Origin: Nocardioides alkalitolerans
GTDB taxonomy: Bacteria; Actinomycetota; Actinomycetes; Propionibacteriales; Nocardioidaceae
NCBI GenBank assembly: GCA_038184435.1
Contig: CP116227.1
Location: forward strand, 1,451,001 to 1,515,000
Reading direction: 5' to 3'
Length of the DNA stretch: 64,000 nucleotides
Shown here: positions 7,500-15,262 of the stretch, in pieces
Layout of the letters: every line of letters starts with the position of its first letter
Position numbering within the stretch: position 1 is the stretch's first letter
Notes under the pieces: model-generated
Told to the model about the DNA's origin: nothing
What the model saw: the letters and a program-made list of their open reading frames with translations, nothing else
Databases searched by the model: none
Position numbers and translations under genes: made by a program

Positions 7500-9017
7500 C
7501 TACTCGACGTCGACCCAGCCGAGGGTGCGGTCGACCGCCTTGCGCCAGCCGGCGTGCCCCTCGGCGCGCTGCGCGTCGTCCCAGGTCGGCTCCCAGCGCC
7601 GCGACTCGTGCCAGTTGGCCCGCAGCTCGTCCGTGTCCTTCCAGAACCCGACGGCCAGTCCCGCGGCGTACGCCGCACCCAGCGCCGTCGTCTCCGCGAC
7701 CTCCGGCCGGCTCACCGGCACGCCGAGCACGTCGGCCTGGATCTGCATGCACAGCGCGTTGGCGGTGACGCCACCGTCGACCCGGAGCACCTCGAGGCGC
7801 ACGCCGGAGTCCTGCTCCATGGCGTCGACCACGTCCTTGCTCTGGTAGCAGATCGCCTCCAGGGTCGCCCGGGCCACGTGGGCGTTCGTGTTGAAGCGCG
7901 AGAGGCCGACGATGGCGCCGCGGGCGTCGCTGCGCCAGTACGGCGCGAACAACCCGGAGAAGGCCGGCACGAAGTACACGCCGCCGTTGTCGTCGACCTG
8001 GCTCGCCAGGTGCTCGGAGTCCGCGGCGCCGGCGATGATCCCGAGCTGGTCGCGGAGCCACTGCACCGCCGAGCCCGTGACCGCGATGGAGCCCTCGAGC
8101 GCGTAGACGCAGGGCTCGTCGCCGAGCTGGTAGGCGGGCGTCGTGATCAGCCCGGCCTGCGACCGCACGATCTCGGTGCCCGTGTTGAGCAGCATGAAGT
8201 TGCCGGTGCCGTAGGTGTTCTTGGCCTCCCCCGGCGCGAAGCAGACCTGGCCGACCGTCGCCGCCTGCTGGTCGCCGAGGATGCCGGTGATCGGCACCTC
8301 GCCGGCGAACGGGCCGCTGGCCCGGGTCACGCCGTACGCGTCGGCCGACGACGACGGACGGATCTCCGGCAGCATCGCGCGGGGAACCCCGAAGAAGCCG
8401 AGCAGCTCCTCGTCCCAGTCGAGGGTCTCCAGGTCCATCAGCATCGTGCGGCTGGCGTTGGTGACGTCGGTGAGGTGGAGCCCGCCGTCACGGCCGCCCG
8501 TCAGGTTCCACAGCAGCCAGGTGTCCGTCGTGCCGAAGAGCGCGTCGCCGCGCTCCGCCGCCTCCCGCACCCCCGGCACGTTCTCGAGGATCCACTGGAT
8601 CTTGCCGCCGGCGAAGTACGTCGCGGGCGGGAGCCCGGCACGGTGCCGGATCACGTCGCCGCGGCCGTCGCGGTCGAGGGCGGTCGCGATCCGGTCCGTG
8701 CGGGTGTCCTGCCAGACGATCGCGTTGTGGAGCGGCCGCCCGGTGCGCCGGTCCCAGATGACGGTGGTCTCCCGCTGGTTGGTGATCCCCACGCCGGCGA
8801 GGTCGTCGGCGCACAGACGCGCCTTGCCCAGGGCGGTCTGCACCACCGAGCTGGTGCGCTCCCAGATCTCGACGGGGTTGTGCTCGACCCACCCGGCGCG
8901 GGGCAGCACCTGCTCGTGCTCGAGCTGGTGCCGGGCCACCTCGGCCCCGTCGTGGTCGAAGATCATGAACCGCGTGCTCGTCGTGCCCTGGTCGACGGCT
9001 CCCACGAACTCGGCCAC
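7500..9017 (-). CDS. glpK: Glycerol kinase
   Basis: A 505-residue FGGY-family kinase that phosphorylates glycerol to sn-glycerol 3-phosphate. Diagnostic segments are the N-terminal VDQGTTSTRF phosphate-binding loop, the T-N-Q-R-E-T-T-V-I-W-D motif, W-Q-D-T-R for glycerol binding, and a C-terminal D-G-G-V-T-A-N adenosine motif. The GTG start has GAGGAGG six to seven bases upstream. No glycerol facilitator or glpD is adjacent. It ends 32 bases before guaB1 in the same orientation, so read-through into guaB1 is possible. Confidence 0.95.
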   Translation of the reverse strand: MAEFVGAVDQGTTSTRFMIFDHDGAEVARHQLEHEQVLPRAGWVEHNPVEIWERTSSVVQTALGKARLCADDLAGVGITNQRETTVIWDRRTGRPLHNAIVWQDTRTDRIATALDRDGRGDVIRHRAGLPPATYFAGGKIQWILENVPGVREAAERGDALFGTTDTWLLWNLTGGRDGGLHLTDVTNASRTMLMDLETLDWDEELLGFFGVPRAMLPEIRPSSSADAYGVTRASGPFAGEVPITGILGDQQAATVGQVCFAPGEAKNTYGTGNFMLLNTGTEIVRSQAGLITTPAYQLGDEPCVYALEGSIAVTGSAVQWLRDQLGIIAGAADSEHLASQVDDNGGVYFVPAFSGLFAPYWRSDARGAIVGLSRFNTNAHVARATLEAICYQSKDVVDAMEQDSGVRLEVLRVDGGVTANALCMQIQADVLGVPVSRPEVAETTALGAAYAAGLAVGFWKDTDELRANWHESRRWEPTWDDAQRAEGHAGWRKAVDRTLGWVDVE

Positions 9018-9069
9018 GCGGCTCCTCCTCGTCGGGTCGCGCCGGGGGCGCGGGTTGTGTGCGTGCGAA

Positions 9070-9945
9070 CTATCCGATCATGCCGCGCCGGCCGACGACC
9101 GCGTGTGCGCCGCGCTCGTCGTCCGCCCGCGGCTCGGCGGTGAACCCGGCGCTGGCCAGCGCGCCCCGCAGCACCGGAAGCTGGGCCGGCGCGCACTCGA
9201 CGACGACCCGGCCACCATCGACGAGCCAGTCGAGCGCCCCCGCGACGACCCGCTGCTGGAGGTCCGTCCCGTCGACGCCCCCGTCGAGCGCGGCGAGCGG
9301 CTCGTGGTCACGCGCCTCCCGCGGCATGGCGGCGATCCGCTCGGTCGGCACGTACGGCGCGTTGGCCACCACCACGTCGAACCCCCGGTGCAGCGTGGGC
9401 GGGAGCGCGGCGTACAGGTCGCCGGTGCGCACCATCGCCCGACCCTCGTACGGCGCGAGGTTCGCCCGCGCGCAGGCCGAGGCGCGCTCGTCGAGGTCGG
9501 TGCTCACGACCGTCGTGTCGGGCCCGCGGGCGGCGACGACGGCCGCGACGGCCCCGACCCCGCCGCAGAGATCGAGCACACGGCCGCCGGAGGGGAGCGC
9601 CTCGAGGGCGAGGTCGACCAAGAGCTCGGTGCGGACGCGGGGCACGAAGGTGCCGGGCGCGACCACGAGGCGGAGCCCCCCGAACACGACCTCGCCCACC
9701 ACCAGCTCGAGGGGGCGTCCCGCCACCCGCTCGACCACTGCGTGCTCCAGCCAGTCGTCGCCCCGACCGGCGCGCTGCGCGGCGCGGAGCAGCTCCGCCG
9801 CCTCGTCCTCGGCGAAGACGCAGCCCGCCGCACGCAGCCGTGCGACCAGGTCCGCACTCCTCGGATCGGTGGGCGGGACCTCAGGACCACTTGAGTACGC
9901 GGACGGAGGCCGCGGGGCATCGTCCCCGGGCAGGGTTCTCGTCAT
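9070..9945 (-). CDS. PrmC-like N5-glutamine methyltransferase
   Basis: A 291-residue class I SAM methyltransferase of the group related to PrmC/HemK. The SAM loop L-D-L-C-G-G-V-G-A sits near residues 124-132. The active-site NPPY motif of PrmC appears as NAPY at 195-198, which is characteristic of the actinobacterial paralogue family of unknown protein substrate. The only available ATG has a good AGGAGG upstream, so the long Pro-rich N-terminus seems real. Its start codon overlaps that of the divergent YiaA gene by two bases. The true release-factor enzyme prmC is probably elsewhere. Confidence 0.82.
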   Translation of the reverse strand: MTRTLPGDDAPRPPSAYSSGPEVPPTDPRSADLVARLRAAGCVFAEDEAAELLRAAQRAGRGDDWLEHAVVERVAGRPLELVVGEVVFGGLRLVVAPGTFVPRVRTELLVDLALEALPSGGRVLDLCGGVGAVAAVVAARGPDTTVVSTDLDERASACARANLAPYEGRAMVRTGDLYAALPPTLHRGFDVVVANAPYVPTERIAAMPREARDHEPLAALDGGVDGTDLQQRVVAGALDWLVDGGRVVVECAPAQLPVLRGALASAGFTAEPRADDERGAHAVVGRRGMIG

Positions 9946-10246
9946 GAGCACTCCTCCTCTCCCCGCCGGTCCGTCCACCAAGAACACCAACGCGTTCTTC
10001 CTCCAGGCGGGTCTCGCCTTCGGCGTCGCGCTCCTCACGATGGTCGTCGCGATCATCTTCGTCCCCGTCGACCCGTGGATCCGGGCGTTCCTTGCCCTCG
10101 GGACCCTCTTCCTCGTCACCTCGTCGTTCACGCTCGCCAAGTGCGTCCGCGACGCCCAGGAGACCACCCAGGTCGTCGCGCGTCTCGACCAGGCCCGCGT
10201 CGACCGCATCCTCTCCGAGCACGACCCGTTCCGCAGCGTGGCCTGA
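9944..10246 (+). CDS. YiaA/YiaB-family two-helix membrane protein
   Basis: A 100-residue inner-membrane protein. After a Pro/Ser N-terminus come two hydrophobic helices (roughly residues 20-41 and 46-66) separated by V-D-P-W-I-R-A-F, then a charged cytoplasmic tail. This matches the YiaAB two-helix domain, whose function is unknown. The single usable ATG shares the CATG tetranucleotide with the divergent methyltransferase start. The upstream ribosome site is weak (AGGG). Confidence 0.8.
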   Translation: MSTPPLPAGPSTKNTNAFFLQAGLAFGVALLTMVVAIIFVPVDPWIRAFLALGTLFLVTSSFTLAKCVRDAQETTQVVARLDQARVDRILSEHDPFRSVA

Positions 10247-10266
10247 CGACCCCTCCTCCGGACCGG

Positions 10267-10344
10267 CCCGCCCGACGCTGGGAAGTGGGCAGCTGGGGCA
10301 GGTCCCGGTCGATGCGGACCGCGCCCACCGCACAGTTCGGGCGC
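10267..10344. repeat. 78-bp repeat, copy 1
   Basis: This 78-bp segment recurs 693 bp downstream with about four mismatches. It starts CCCGCCCGACGCTG and ends with a 6-bp inverted repeat GCGCCC...GGGCGC with a 12-base loop, preceded by a small CGGTC...GACCG stem. It lies 20 bases after the YiaA stop codon. I see no ORF or known family; it resembles a short interspersed palindromic element. Confidence 0.8.
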
Positions 10345-10374
10345 CTGCCCGCTCACCCCCCCCGGACGACGACC

Positions 10375-10411
10375 AGGACCCACCTCAGGCGAGCGACCTG
10401 AGGTGGGTCCT
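10375..10411. terminator. Strong hairpin, probable terminator after the YiaA gene
   Basis: A perfect 14-bp stem (AGGACCCACCTCAG with its complement, 10375-10388 and 10398-10411) closes a 9-base loop. There is no clear T-run, as is common for high-GC actinobacterial terminators. It lies about 130 bases after the YiaA stop and just past repeat copy 1. Confidence 0.7.
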
Positions 10412-10473
10412 GCCGCACGACGTCGACGGATCGGTGAGCGGTCGCGGCGCGCAGATTCGCTGGGTAAAGCGCA

Positions 10474-10503
10474 TTGCGATCTCGCCCGGAAACGCCCTAG
10501 GGT
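10474..10503 (+). promoter_or_regulatory. Candidate promoter before two small ORFs
   Basis: TTGCGA and TAGGGT hexamers are separated by 18 bases, a reasonable sigma-70-type promoter about 90 bases upstream of the first small ORF. Apart from this, the stretch 10412-10594 shows nothing I can identify. Confidence 0.4.
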
Positions 10504-10594
10504 CGACGGCGCAGGGGCGGTCCACACCTCGGGGGGCCCGCCCGCGACGCCGTTGTCCTGTGACCCGAGCAGCGATCTGTCCTCGGGGGGAGAG

Positions 10595-10729
10595 ATGGTC
10601 CAGAGGGTCTCGACGCGCAGCGTGTCCGCGGCACGGTCGGCACACACGCACGACATGCGTCCCGCGACGCCACCCCCCGCCGTCACCCTCGACGGCAATG
10701 CCCCCACGGTCGGCCCGGACGGTCGATGA
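10595..10729 (+). CDS. Small ORF, possible leader peptide
   Basis: A 44-codon ORF (MVQRVSTRSVSAARSAHTHD...) begins with ATG behind a purine-rich GGGGGGAGAG. It ends with TGA overlapping the ATGATG start of the next ORF, an arrangement suited to translational coupling. The product is basic, rich in Arg, Ser and Pro, and matches no family I know. It could be a true small protein, a coupling leader or noise. Confidence 0.35.
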   Translation: MVQRVSTRSVSAARSAHTHDMRPATPPPAVTLDGNAPTVGPDGR

Positions 10730-10974
10730 TGGAGACAGTCGCCCTGCTGGTGAGCGTGGCCGCTGGTCTGGCAGTCGGCCTGACGCGCTCCGGCAAGCTG
10801 GTGGCATCAGGCGTCGCGGTACCCGTGCTGGTGCTGATGTGGTTCAGCCTGCAGCCGCTCGGCAGCAACGACGGTGCGCTGCTGTTCCTGCTGGGCGGCA
10901 CCGCGTACGGCGGACTCACCGCCCTGGCTCTGCGCCCGGCCCGTCGCGCTACCTCCACGCCCGCCCGACGCTGA
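10729..10974 (+). CDS. Small hydrophobic membrane protein, unknown
   Basis: An 81-residue product (METVALLVSVAAGLAVGLTR...) with about three short hydrophobic segments and a basic Arg/Pro tail. ATG codons at 10726 and 10729 are both possible; the upstream small ORF stops between them. The last residues and the TGA lie inside repeat copy 2, so the element supplies the end of the gene. No family is recognised. Confidence 0.55.
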   Translation: METVALLVSVAAGLAVGLTRSGKLVASGVAVPVLVLMWFSLQPLGSNDGALLFLLGGTAYGGLTALALRPARRATSTPARR

Positions 10975-11037
10975 GAAGTGGGCAGCTGGGGCAGGTTGCG
11001 GTCGATGCGGTCCGCGCCCACCGCACAGTTCGGGCGC
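10960..11037. repeat. 78-bp repeat, copy 2
   Basis: Second copy of the element found at 10267. It differs at about four positions, one of which creates the TGA that ends the small membrane-protein ORF. The terminal GCGCCC...GGGCGC inverted repeat is intact; the inner CGGTC...GACCG stem is lost through one change. Confidence 0.8.
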
Positions 11038-11072
11038 TCGACCGACCACCTGACGCATCCCGCACCCCTGGG

Positions 11073-11110
11073 CGACGACGCGACGACGCGACGACGCGAC
11101 GACGCGACGA
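11073..11110. repeat. Short tandem repeat (CGACGACG, about 4.75 copies)
   Basis: An 8-base unit is repeated head to tail and runs directly into the left arm of the following terminator stem. It is probably a slippage product; its copy number is expected to vary between strains. Confidence 0.8.
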
Positions 11111-11143
11111 CCCCCGATGCCAGCACGGCACCGGGGGTCGTCG
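11105..11143 (-). terminator. Terminator of the acyl-CoA dehydrogenase operon
   Basis: A perfect 12-bp stem (CGACGACCCCCG with its complement, 11105-11116 and 11132-11143) closes a 15-base loop that can itself pair (TGCC/GGCA). It lies 50 bases after the stop codon of the second fadE-type gene and between convergent genes, so it may serve both strands. Confidence 0.8.
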
Positions 11144-11192
11144 TGCGTGCGGCCCCTGGGGCGGGGCCGCACGCGGTCGGCGGCTCAGCGGG

Positions 11193-12404
11193 TCACTTGA
11201 GCTGCGCGCTCGTCAGGCCCAGGATGCGCCGGGCCACGATGAGCTGCTGGATCTGCTGCGTGCCCTCGAAGATGTCGAGGATCTTGGAGTCGCGGGCCCA
11301 CTTCTCGAGCAGCTCGGACTCGCTGTAGCCGAGCGTGCCGCAGAGCTCGACGCAGCTGAGGGTGATGTCGGAGCCGACGCGGCCGGCCTTCGCCTTCGCC
11401 ATGGAGGCCTCGAGCGAGTTGGGCTTGCGGTTGTCGGCCATCCACGCCGCCTGCATGGTGAGCAGCTGGGCGCCCTCCCAGTCCGCCTCGAGCTGGAGGA
11501 ACTTGGCCGCGGCGGCGGACTGCAGGTGGGCCGGCCGGTCGTAGTCGACCTCGACGCCCGCCTGCGCCAGCAGGTCCCGGGTGAGGTCGAGCGAGGCACG
11601 CGCGCAGCCGACGGCCATCGCCGCCACGAGGGGCCGGGTGTTGTCGAAGGTCGCCATGGCGCCCGCGAAGCCCTGCTTGACGTCGACCTCGGGCGAGCCC
11701 AGGAGGTTCTCGGCGGGCACCCGGCAGTCCTCGAAGATGATGACCGCGGTGTCGGAGGCCCGGATGCCCAGCTTGTGCTCGAGGCGCTCCACCCGCATCC
11801 CGGGCGTCCCCTTCTCGACCACGAACGACTTGATGGCGGCGCGGCCGAGCGACTTGTCGAGCGTCGCCCAGACCACGACCGAGTCGGCGCGGTCACCGGA
11901 GGTGACGTAGATCTTCTCGCCGTTGATGACGTAGTGGTCGCCGTCGAGGCGGGCCGTCGTCGTGATGTTGGCGGAGTCCGAGCCCACGCCGGGCTCGGTG
12001 ATCGCCATCGCCGCCCAGGTGCCCTTGAAGCGCTCGAGCTGCTCCTCGTTGGCGACCGAGGCGATGGCCGAGTTGCCGAGGCCCTGGCGGGGCATCGACA
12101 GCAGCAGGCCCGTGTCGCCCCAGCACATCTCGGCGATGGACATCACCGAGGCGAGGTTGGAGCCGTTGCGGACGCCGCCCTCGTCCTTCTTCTCGTCGCG
12201 GCGGACACCGGTCGCGCCGGCGCCCTCGGCCGCGCCCGACTCGGACAGGCCGTCGATCATCGCGGCCAGCATGTCGAGCTCCTTGGGGTAGGAGTGCTCG
12301 GCGCGGTCGTACTTGCGGGAGATGGGCCGCAGCATGTTCATGGCGACCTGGTGCGCCTGGTCGACCAGGGCGCGGTGCTTCTTGGGGGTCTCGAGATTGA
12401 TCAT
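11193..12404 (-). CDS. Acyl-CoA dehydrogenase (catalytic-type subunit)
   Basis: A 403-residue flavoprotein catalysing alpha,beta-dehydrogenation of an acyl-CoA. The middle domain motif A-I-T-E-P-G-V-G-S-D and the C-terminal I-F-E-G-T-Q-Q-I-Q, whose Glu aligns with the catalytic base of medium-chain dehydrogenases, are present. It lies 29 bases downstream of a second dehydrogenase gene of different length. Actinobacterial pairs of this kind often form alpha2beta2 heterotetramers, which is likely here. The chain or side-chain specificity cannot be read from sequence. The ATG start gives MINLETPKKH. Confidence 0.9.
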   Translation of the reverse strand: MINLETPKKHRALVDQAHQVAMNMLRPISRKYDRAEHSYPKELDMLAAMIDGLSESGAAEGAGATGVRRDEKKDEGGVRNGSNLASVMSIAEMCWGDTGLLLSMPRQGLGNSAIASVANEEQLERFKGTWAAMAITEPGVGSDSANITTTARLDGDHYVINGEKIYVTSGDRADSVVVWATLDKSLGRAAIKSFVVEKGTPGMRVERLEHKLGIRASDTAVIIFEDCRVPAENLLGSPEVDVKQGFAGAMATFDNTRPLVAAMAVGCARASLDLTRDLLAQAGVEVDYDRPAHLQSAAAAKFLQLEADWEGAQLLTMQAAWMADNRKPNSLEASMAKAKAGRVGSDITLSCVELCGTLGYSESELLEKWARDSKILDIFEGTQQIQQLIVARRILGLTSAQLK

Positions 12405-12433
12405 GGTGTGTCGTCCGTCCGGAGCCCGGGGGC

Positions 12434-13795
12434 TCAGACCAGGACGCCTCCTTCCATCACGCCGAGGGCCCGCAGGTCGCGGTACCACCGCTCCACCGGG
12501 TGCTCCTTGACGAAGCCGTGGCCACCGAGCAGCTGCACGCCGTCGAGACCGATCTGCATACCCTTGCTGGCGCAGAGGTTGCGCGCGAGGGCGACCTCGC
12601 GGGCGAAGTCCTTGCCCTGGGCGGCGCGGGACGCCGCCTTGTAGGTCACGAGCCGCATCGCCTGCAGCTCGATCGCGATGTTGGCGACCATGAAGGCCAC
12701 CGACTGGCGGTGGGCCACGGGCTCGCCGAACGCCTCGCGCTCCTTCACGTACGGCGTCACGTAGTCGAGCACGGCCTGCGCCGTACCGATCGCGAGGCCG
12801 CACCAGGCGAGCCGCGAGAGGCGCACGCACTCGACGTACGTCGAGCCGTCGGTCTCACCGAGGACGGCGTCCGCGGGGACCTCGACGTCGGTGAGGTGCA
12901 GCTTGGAGAGCGTCGCAGCGCGCACGCCCATCGACGGGTCGGCCTCGACCCGCAGGCCCTCGGTGCCGGCCTCGACGAGGAAGAGCACCGGCTTGCCGTC
13001 GAGGGAGGCGCCCACGACGAAGAGCTCGGCGTCGCCGCCGCGCGGGACGCCGGCCTTGACGCCGTTGAGCACGTAGCGGTCGCCGCGCCGTACCGCCGTG
13101 GCGCCGGGCTGCAGCACGTCGAACAGCACGGTGGGCTCGCTCAGGGCGAGCGCGGCCGCGGGGACGTCGTCGCCGGTGAAGGCGGGCAGGTAGGTCGCCT
13201 GCTGGGCGTCCGTGCCCCACAGGGAGAGCGCCGTGGCGACCGCGCCCGGCGCCAGCGTGGCGACCGCGAGGCCCATGTCGCCCTTGGCGAGCGCCTCGGC
13301 CACGAGCGTGCCGGCGACCGCGGACCGCTCCTCGGAGATGCCACCCAGCTTCTCGGGGACACCCAGGATCGGCAGGCCGATCTCGAGGCTCGACTTGAGG
13401 AGGGCGACCGGCGCCTCGCACGCCTCGTCCGCCTCGCTGGCCGCGGGTCGCACGACCTCCGTGGCGAACTCGCTCACGACGTCGACGAGCATCTGCTCGT
13501 CCTCGGTCGGCGTCAGGTCGAAGACCCCGCTCGCCCCGGCCGTCGGCACCCGCATGCCCGGCTTCTGCGCGCCGCGCTTCGCGAAGGTGCGGCCGGCCTT
13601 GGTGACGACCGCGAAGCCGCCCCGGGTCGAGGTGAACACGGCCTGCTCGGTCTTCTTGCGCAGACCGAGCCGGTCGATGAGGTCGCTCTGGGCGACCACG
13701 TTGAGAGCGGCGACCGCGTAGCCGATCGGGTCGCGGCTCTCCTTGCGCGCGAGGCCGTTGCGCCCGCCCGGCCTGAGGCTGTTCGTCAGGGACAT
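12434..13795 (-). CDS. Acyl-CoA dehydrogenase family protein (partner subunit)
   Basis: A 453-residue acyl-CoA dehydrogenase with an N-terminal extension of about 85 residues before the usual dehydrogenase domain (D-L-T-P-T-E-D-E-Q). The C-terminal G-H-G-F-V-K-E-H-P-V-E-R-W-Y-R-D segment is typical, but the chain ends soon after M-E-G-G, so the last helix of the fold is missing. That supports a structural or FAD-sharing role beside the downstream subunit. It is the first gene of the pair. Its ATG lies ten bases from a perfect TetR-type operator, and TACATT six bases upstream suggests a leaderless transcript. Confidence 0.88.
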   Translation of the reverse strand: MSLTNSLRPGGRNGLARKESRDPIGYAVAALNVVAQSDLIDRLGLRKKTEQAVFTSTRGGFAVVTKAGRTFAKRGAQKPGMRVPTAGASGVFDLTPTEDEQMLVDVVSEFATEVVRPAASEADEACEAPVALLKSSLEIGLPILGVPEKLGGISEERSAVAGTLVAEALAKGDMGLAVATLAPGAVATALSLWGTDAQQATYLPAFTGDDVPAAALALSEPTVLFDVLQPGATAVRRGDRYVLNGVKAGVPRGGDAELFVVGASLDGKPVLFLVEAGTEGLRVEADPSMGVRAATLSKLHLTDVEVPADAVLGETDGSTYVECVRLSRLAWCGLAIGTAQAVLDYVTPYVKEREAFGEPVAHRQSVAFMVANIAIELQAMRLVTYKAASRAAQGKDFAREVALARNLCASKGMQIGLDGVQLLGGHGFVKEHPVERWYRDLRALGVMEGGVLV

Positions 13796-13804
13796 GCCGC
13801 CTAA

Positions 13805-13821
13805 TGTAACTCGCAGTTACA
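13805..13821. promoter_or_regulatory. TetR-type operator of the acyl-CoA dehydrogenase pair
   Basis: TGTAACT-CGC-AGTTACA is a perfect 17-bp inverted repeat with a 3-base spacer, of the kind bound by TetR-family regulators of fatty-acid genes. It overlaps the probable -10 region (TACATT on the minus strand) of the dehydrogenase promoter, so binding should repress it. The TetR regulator encoded at 14516-15163 is the nearest candidate ligand sensor. Confidence 0.75.
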
Positions 13822-13877
13822 CACAGCGCCACACTTTCGTCGGAGAACGTGCCGCGTCGCTTTCGTCACGCCTCTCC

Positions 13878-13883
13878 TACGAT
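13878..13883 (+). promoter_or_regulatory. -10 element of the def gene
   Basis: TACGAT ends seven bases before the ATG of the deformylase, the spacing at which transcription would begin at or next to the start codon. No Shine-Dalgarno sequence is present between them, consistent with a leaderless message. Confidence 0.5.
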
Positions 13884-13890
13884 GCGGGGC

Positions 13891-14511
13891 ATGCCCGACG
13901 ACGCCGCTGCACCCGCCCCTGCCGAGACGCCCGACGGGCCTGACGAGACGCCGTACGGCCCGCTCCCGACGGGGGGCACCGTCCGCCCGATCACCCGCTG
14001 GGGGACACCGGTGATGCACGCGCCGCAGCGCCGCGTCACGGAGTTCGACGACGACCTGCGGGCACTGGTCGCCGACATGACCGCGACGATGTACGCCGCG
14101 GACGGCGTCGGGCTCGCGGCGTGCCAGATCGGCGTCGACCTGGCCGTCTTCGTCTTCGACTGCCCCGACGCGTCCGGGCGCCGGGTCGCCGGCGTCGTCT
14201 GCAACCCCGACGTCACCACCCCGGAGGGCACCGAGCGACGGCTGGACGACAGCGAGGAGGGCTGCCTCAGCTACCCCGGCGCGTTCGTCGACTGCGCGCG
14301 ACCCGACCGGGCCACCGTCGTGGGCGTCGGTCTCGGCGGCACGCCCGTGCGGTTCGAGGGCGACGGCCTGCTGGCCCGCTGCCTCCAGCACGAGACGGAC
14401 CACACCCTCGGCACGGTCTTCGGCGACCGGATCGGCACGAAGGCGCGCAAGAAGCTGGCCAAGCAGCACGACAAGGCAGCCGAGGACTACCCGCTGGCCT
14501 GGCCCGCCTGA
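13891..14511 (+). CDS. def: Peptide deformylase
   Basis: A 206-residue metalloenzyme that removes the formyl group from nascent proteins. All three family motifs are present: G-V-G-L-A-A-C-Q (near residue 72), E-G-C-L-S-Y-P with the metal-binding Cys (near 122), and Q-H-E-T-D-H with both histidines and the catalytic Glu (near 166). The first 25 residues are Ala/Pro/Asp-rich. An ATG nine bases earlier overlaps the -10 element, so the later ATG is preferred. It is divergent from the acyl-CoA dehydrogenase operon across a 95-base gap. Confidence 0.95.
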   Translation: MPDDAAAPAPAETPDGPDETPYGPLPTGGTVRPITRWGTPVMHAPQRRVTEFDDDLRALVADMTATMYAADGVGLAACQIGVDLAVFVFDCPDASGRRVAGVVCNPDVTTPEGTERRLDDSEEGCLSYPGAFVDCARPDRATVVGVGLGGTPVRFEGDGLLARCLQHETDHTLGTVFGDRIGTKARKKLAKQHDKAAEDYPLAWPA

Positions 14512-14515
14512 GCCG

Positions 14516-15163
14516 TCAGGCGGGGTCGAGCACCAGGCGCTCGATCGCGCGCCGTACCCACTGCTGGTAGCGCTCGGCGCTCCAGCCGCGCTCGACGACG
14601 AAGTGGCGGTAGGGCTCGGCACCGGCGACGTGGCTCCACGTCGCGGCCCGCTCCTCTGCCGAGGCGTCACCGGTGAGCAGCCCCTGGGCGTCCGCCCAGG
14701 CGACCGCGGCGGCGCACGCCTCGTCGTTCGAGCGCTCGGCGGCCTCGAAGGCGGTCGCGGCCTCGGGGTCGGTCCCGGCCGCCTCGCGCAGCGAGAACCA
14801 CAGGCCCACCGAGCGGGCGTGCACCTGGCTCAGCCACGCGGCGTACGCCGGGAGGGCCTCCTCGGGCGGCAGCTTCATGAGCTCCTGCAGCTCCGACGAC
14901 TCGCTGATCGGCTGCTCCGGGGTGGTGCCCGCGCGGCGCTGGTAGGCCTCGACGAGGAGCGCCGGCTTCGAGCCGGAGAGGTTGACGCGCGGCACGGACA
15001 CGCCGGCGCGGGCCGCGATCGCGGCCAGCGTCGTCGAGCGGTATCCCTCGGTGGAGAAGAGCTCCGCAGCGGCGTCGACGATCCGGCCGTGGGTGGCGAC
15101 CAGGGCCGCCTCGCGCACGGGCGAGACGTAGCGACGTCGGGGACGGTCGGGGTCCTTCGGCAA
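14516..15163 (-). CDS. TetR/AcrR-family transcriptional regulator
   Basis: A 215-residue regulator with an N-terminal TetR helix-turn-helix (I-V-D-A-A-A-E-L-F...A-A-I-A-A-R-A-G-V-S-V). The usual T-x-Y-x-H-F segment of the recognition region is replaced by P-R-V-N-L-S-G-S-K, so DNA contacts may be atypical. No ATG or GTG gives the whole domain; a TTG with GAAGG seven to eight bases upstream yields M-P-K-D-P-D-R-P and is chosen. It is convergent with def. It may control the nearby dehydrogenase pair, whose operator is TetR-like; this is unproven. An ATCCTG/CAGGAT inverted repeat lies in its own upstream region. Confidence 0.8.
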   Translation of the reverse strand: MPKDPDRPRRRYVSPVREAALVATHGRIVDAAAELFSTEGYRSTTLAAIAARAGVSVPRVNLSGSKPALLVEAYQRRAGTTPEQPISESSELQELMKLPPEEALPAYAAWLSQVHARSVGLWFSLREAAGTDPEAATAFEAAERSNDEACAAAVAWADAQGLLTGDASAEERAATWSHVAGAEPYRHFVVERGWSAERYQQWVRRAIERLVLDPA

Positions 15164-15262
15164 CTCGAGACCTTCTTCGTGTCGAATCCTGTCCCCCGAC
15201 CGGCGCAGGATAGCCGCCCGCGACAAGGGTGGTGGCGAACCGGGCGAGTACGGTTCTCGATC

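Noticed and set aside
11073..11110. The CGACGACG tandem run as a CRISPR-like or regulatory array
   Set aside because: The unit is only 8 bases without spacers, and it merges with a terminator stem; simple slippage is enough.
10092..12644. A very long open frame on the plus strand across the repeats and the acyl-CoA dehydrogenase
   Set aside because: It is antisense to a clear dehydrogenase gene and its product is low-complexity Arg/Ala/Gly sequence, as expected in high-GC DNA.
15180..15262. Possible fluoride riboswitch before crcB
   Set aside because: The conserved GGNGATGG...GCTGATG elements are absent, and the promoter hexamer lies directly before the start codon.
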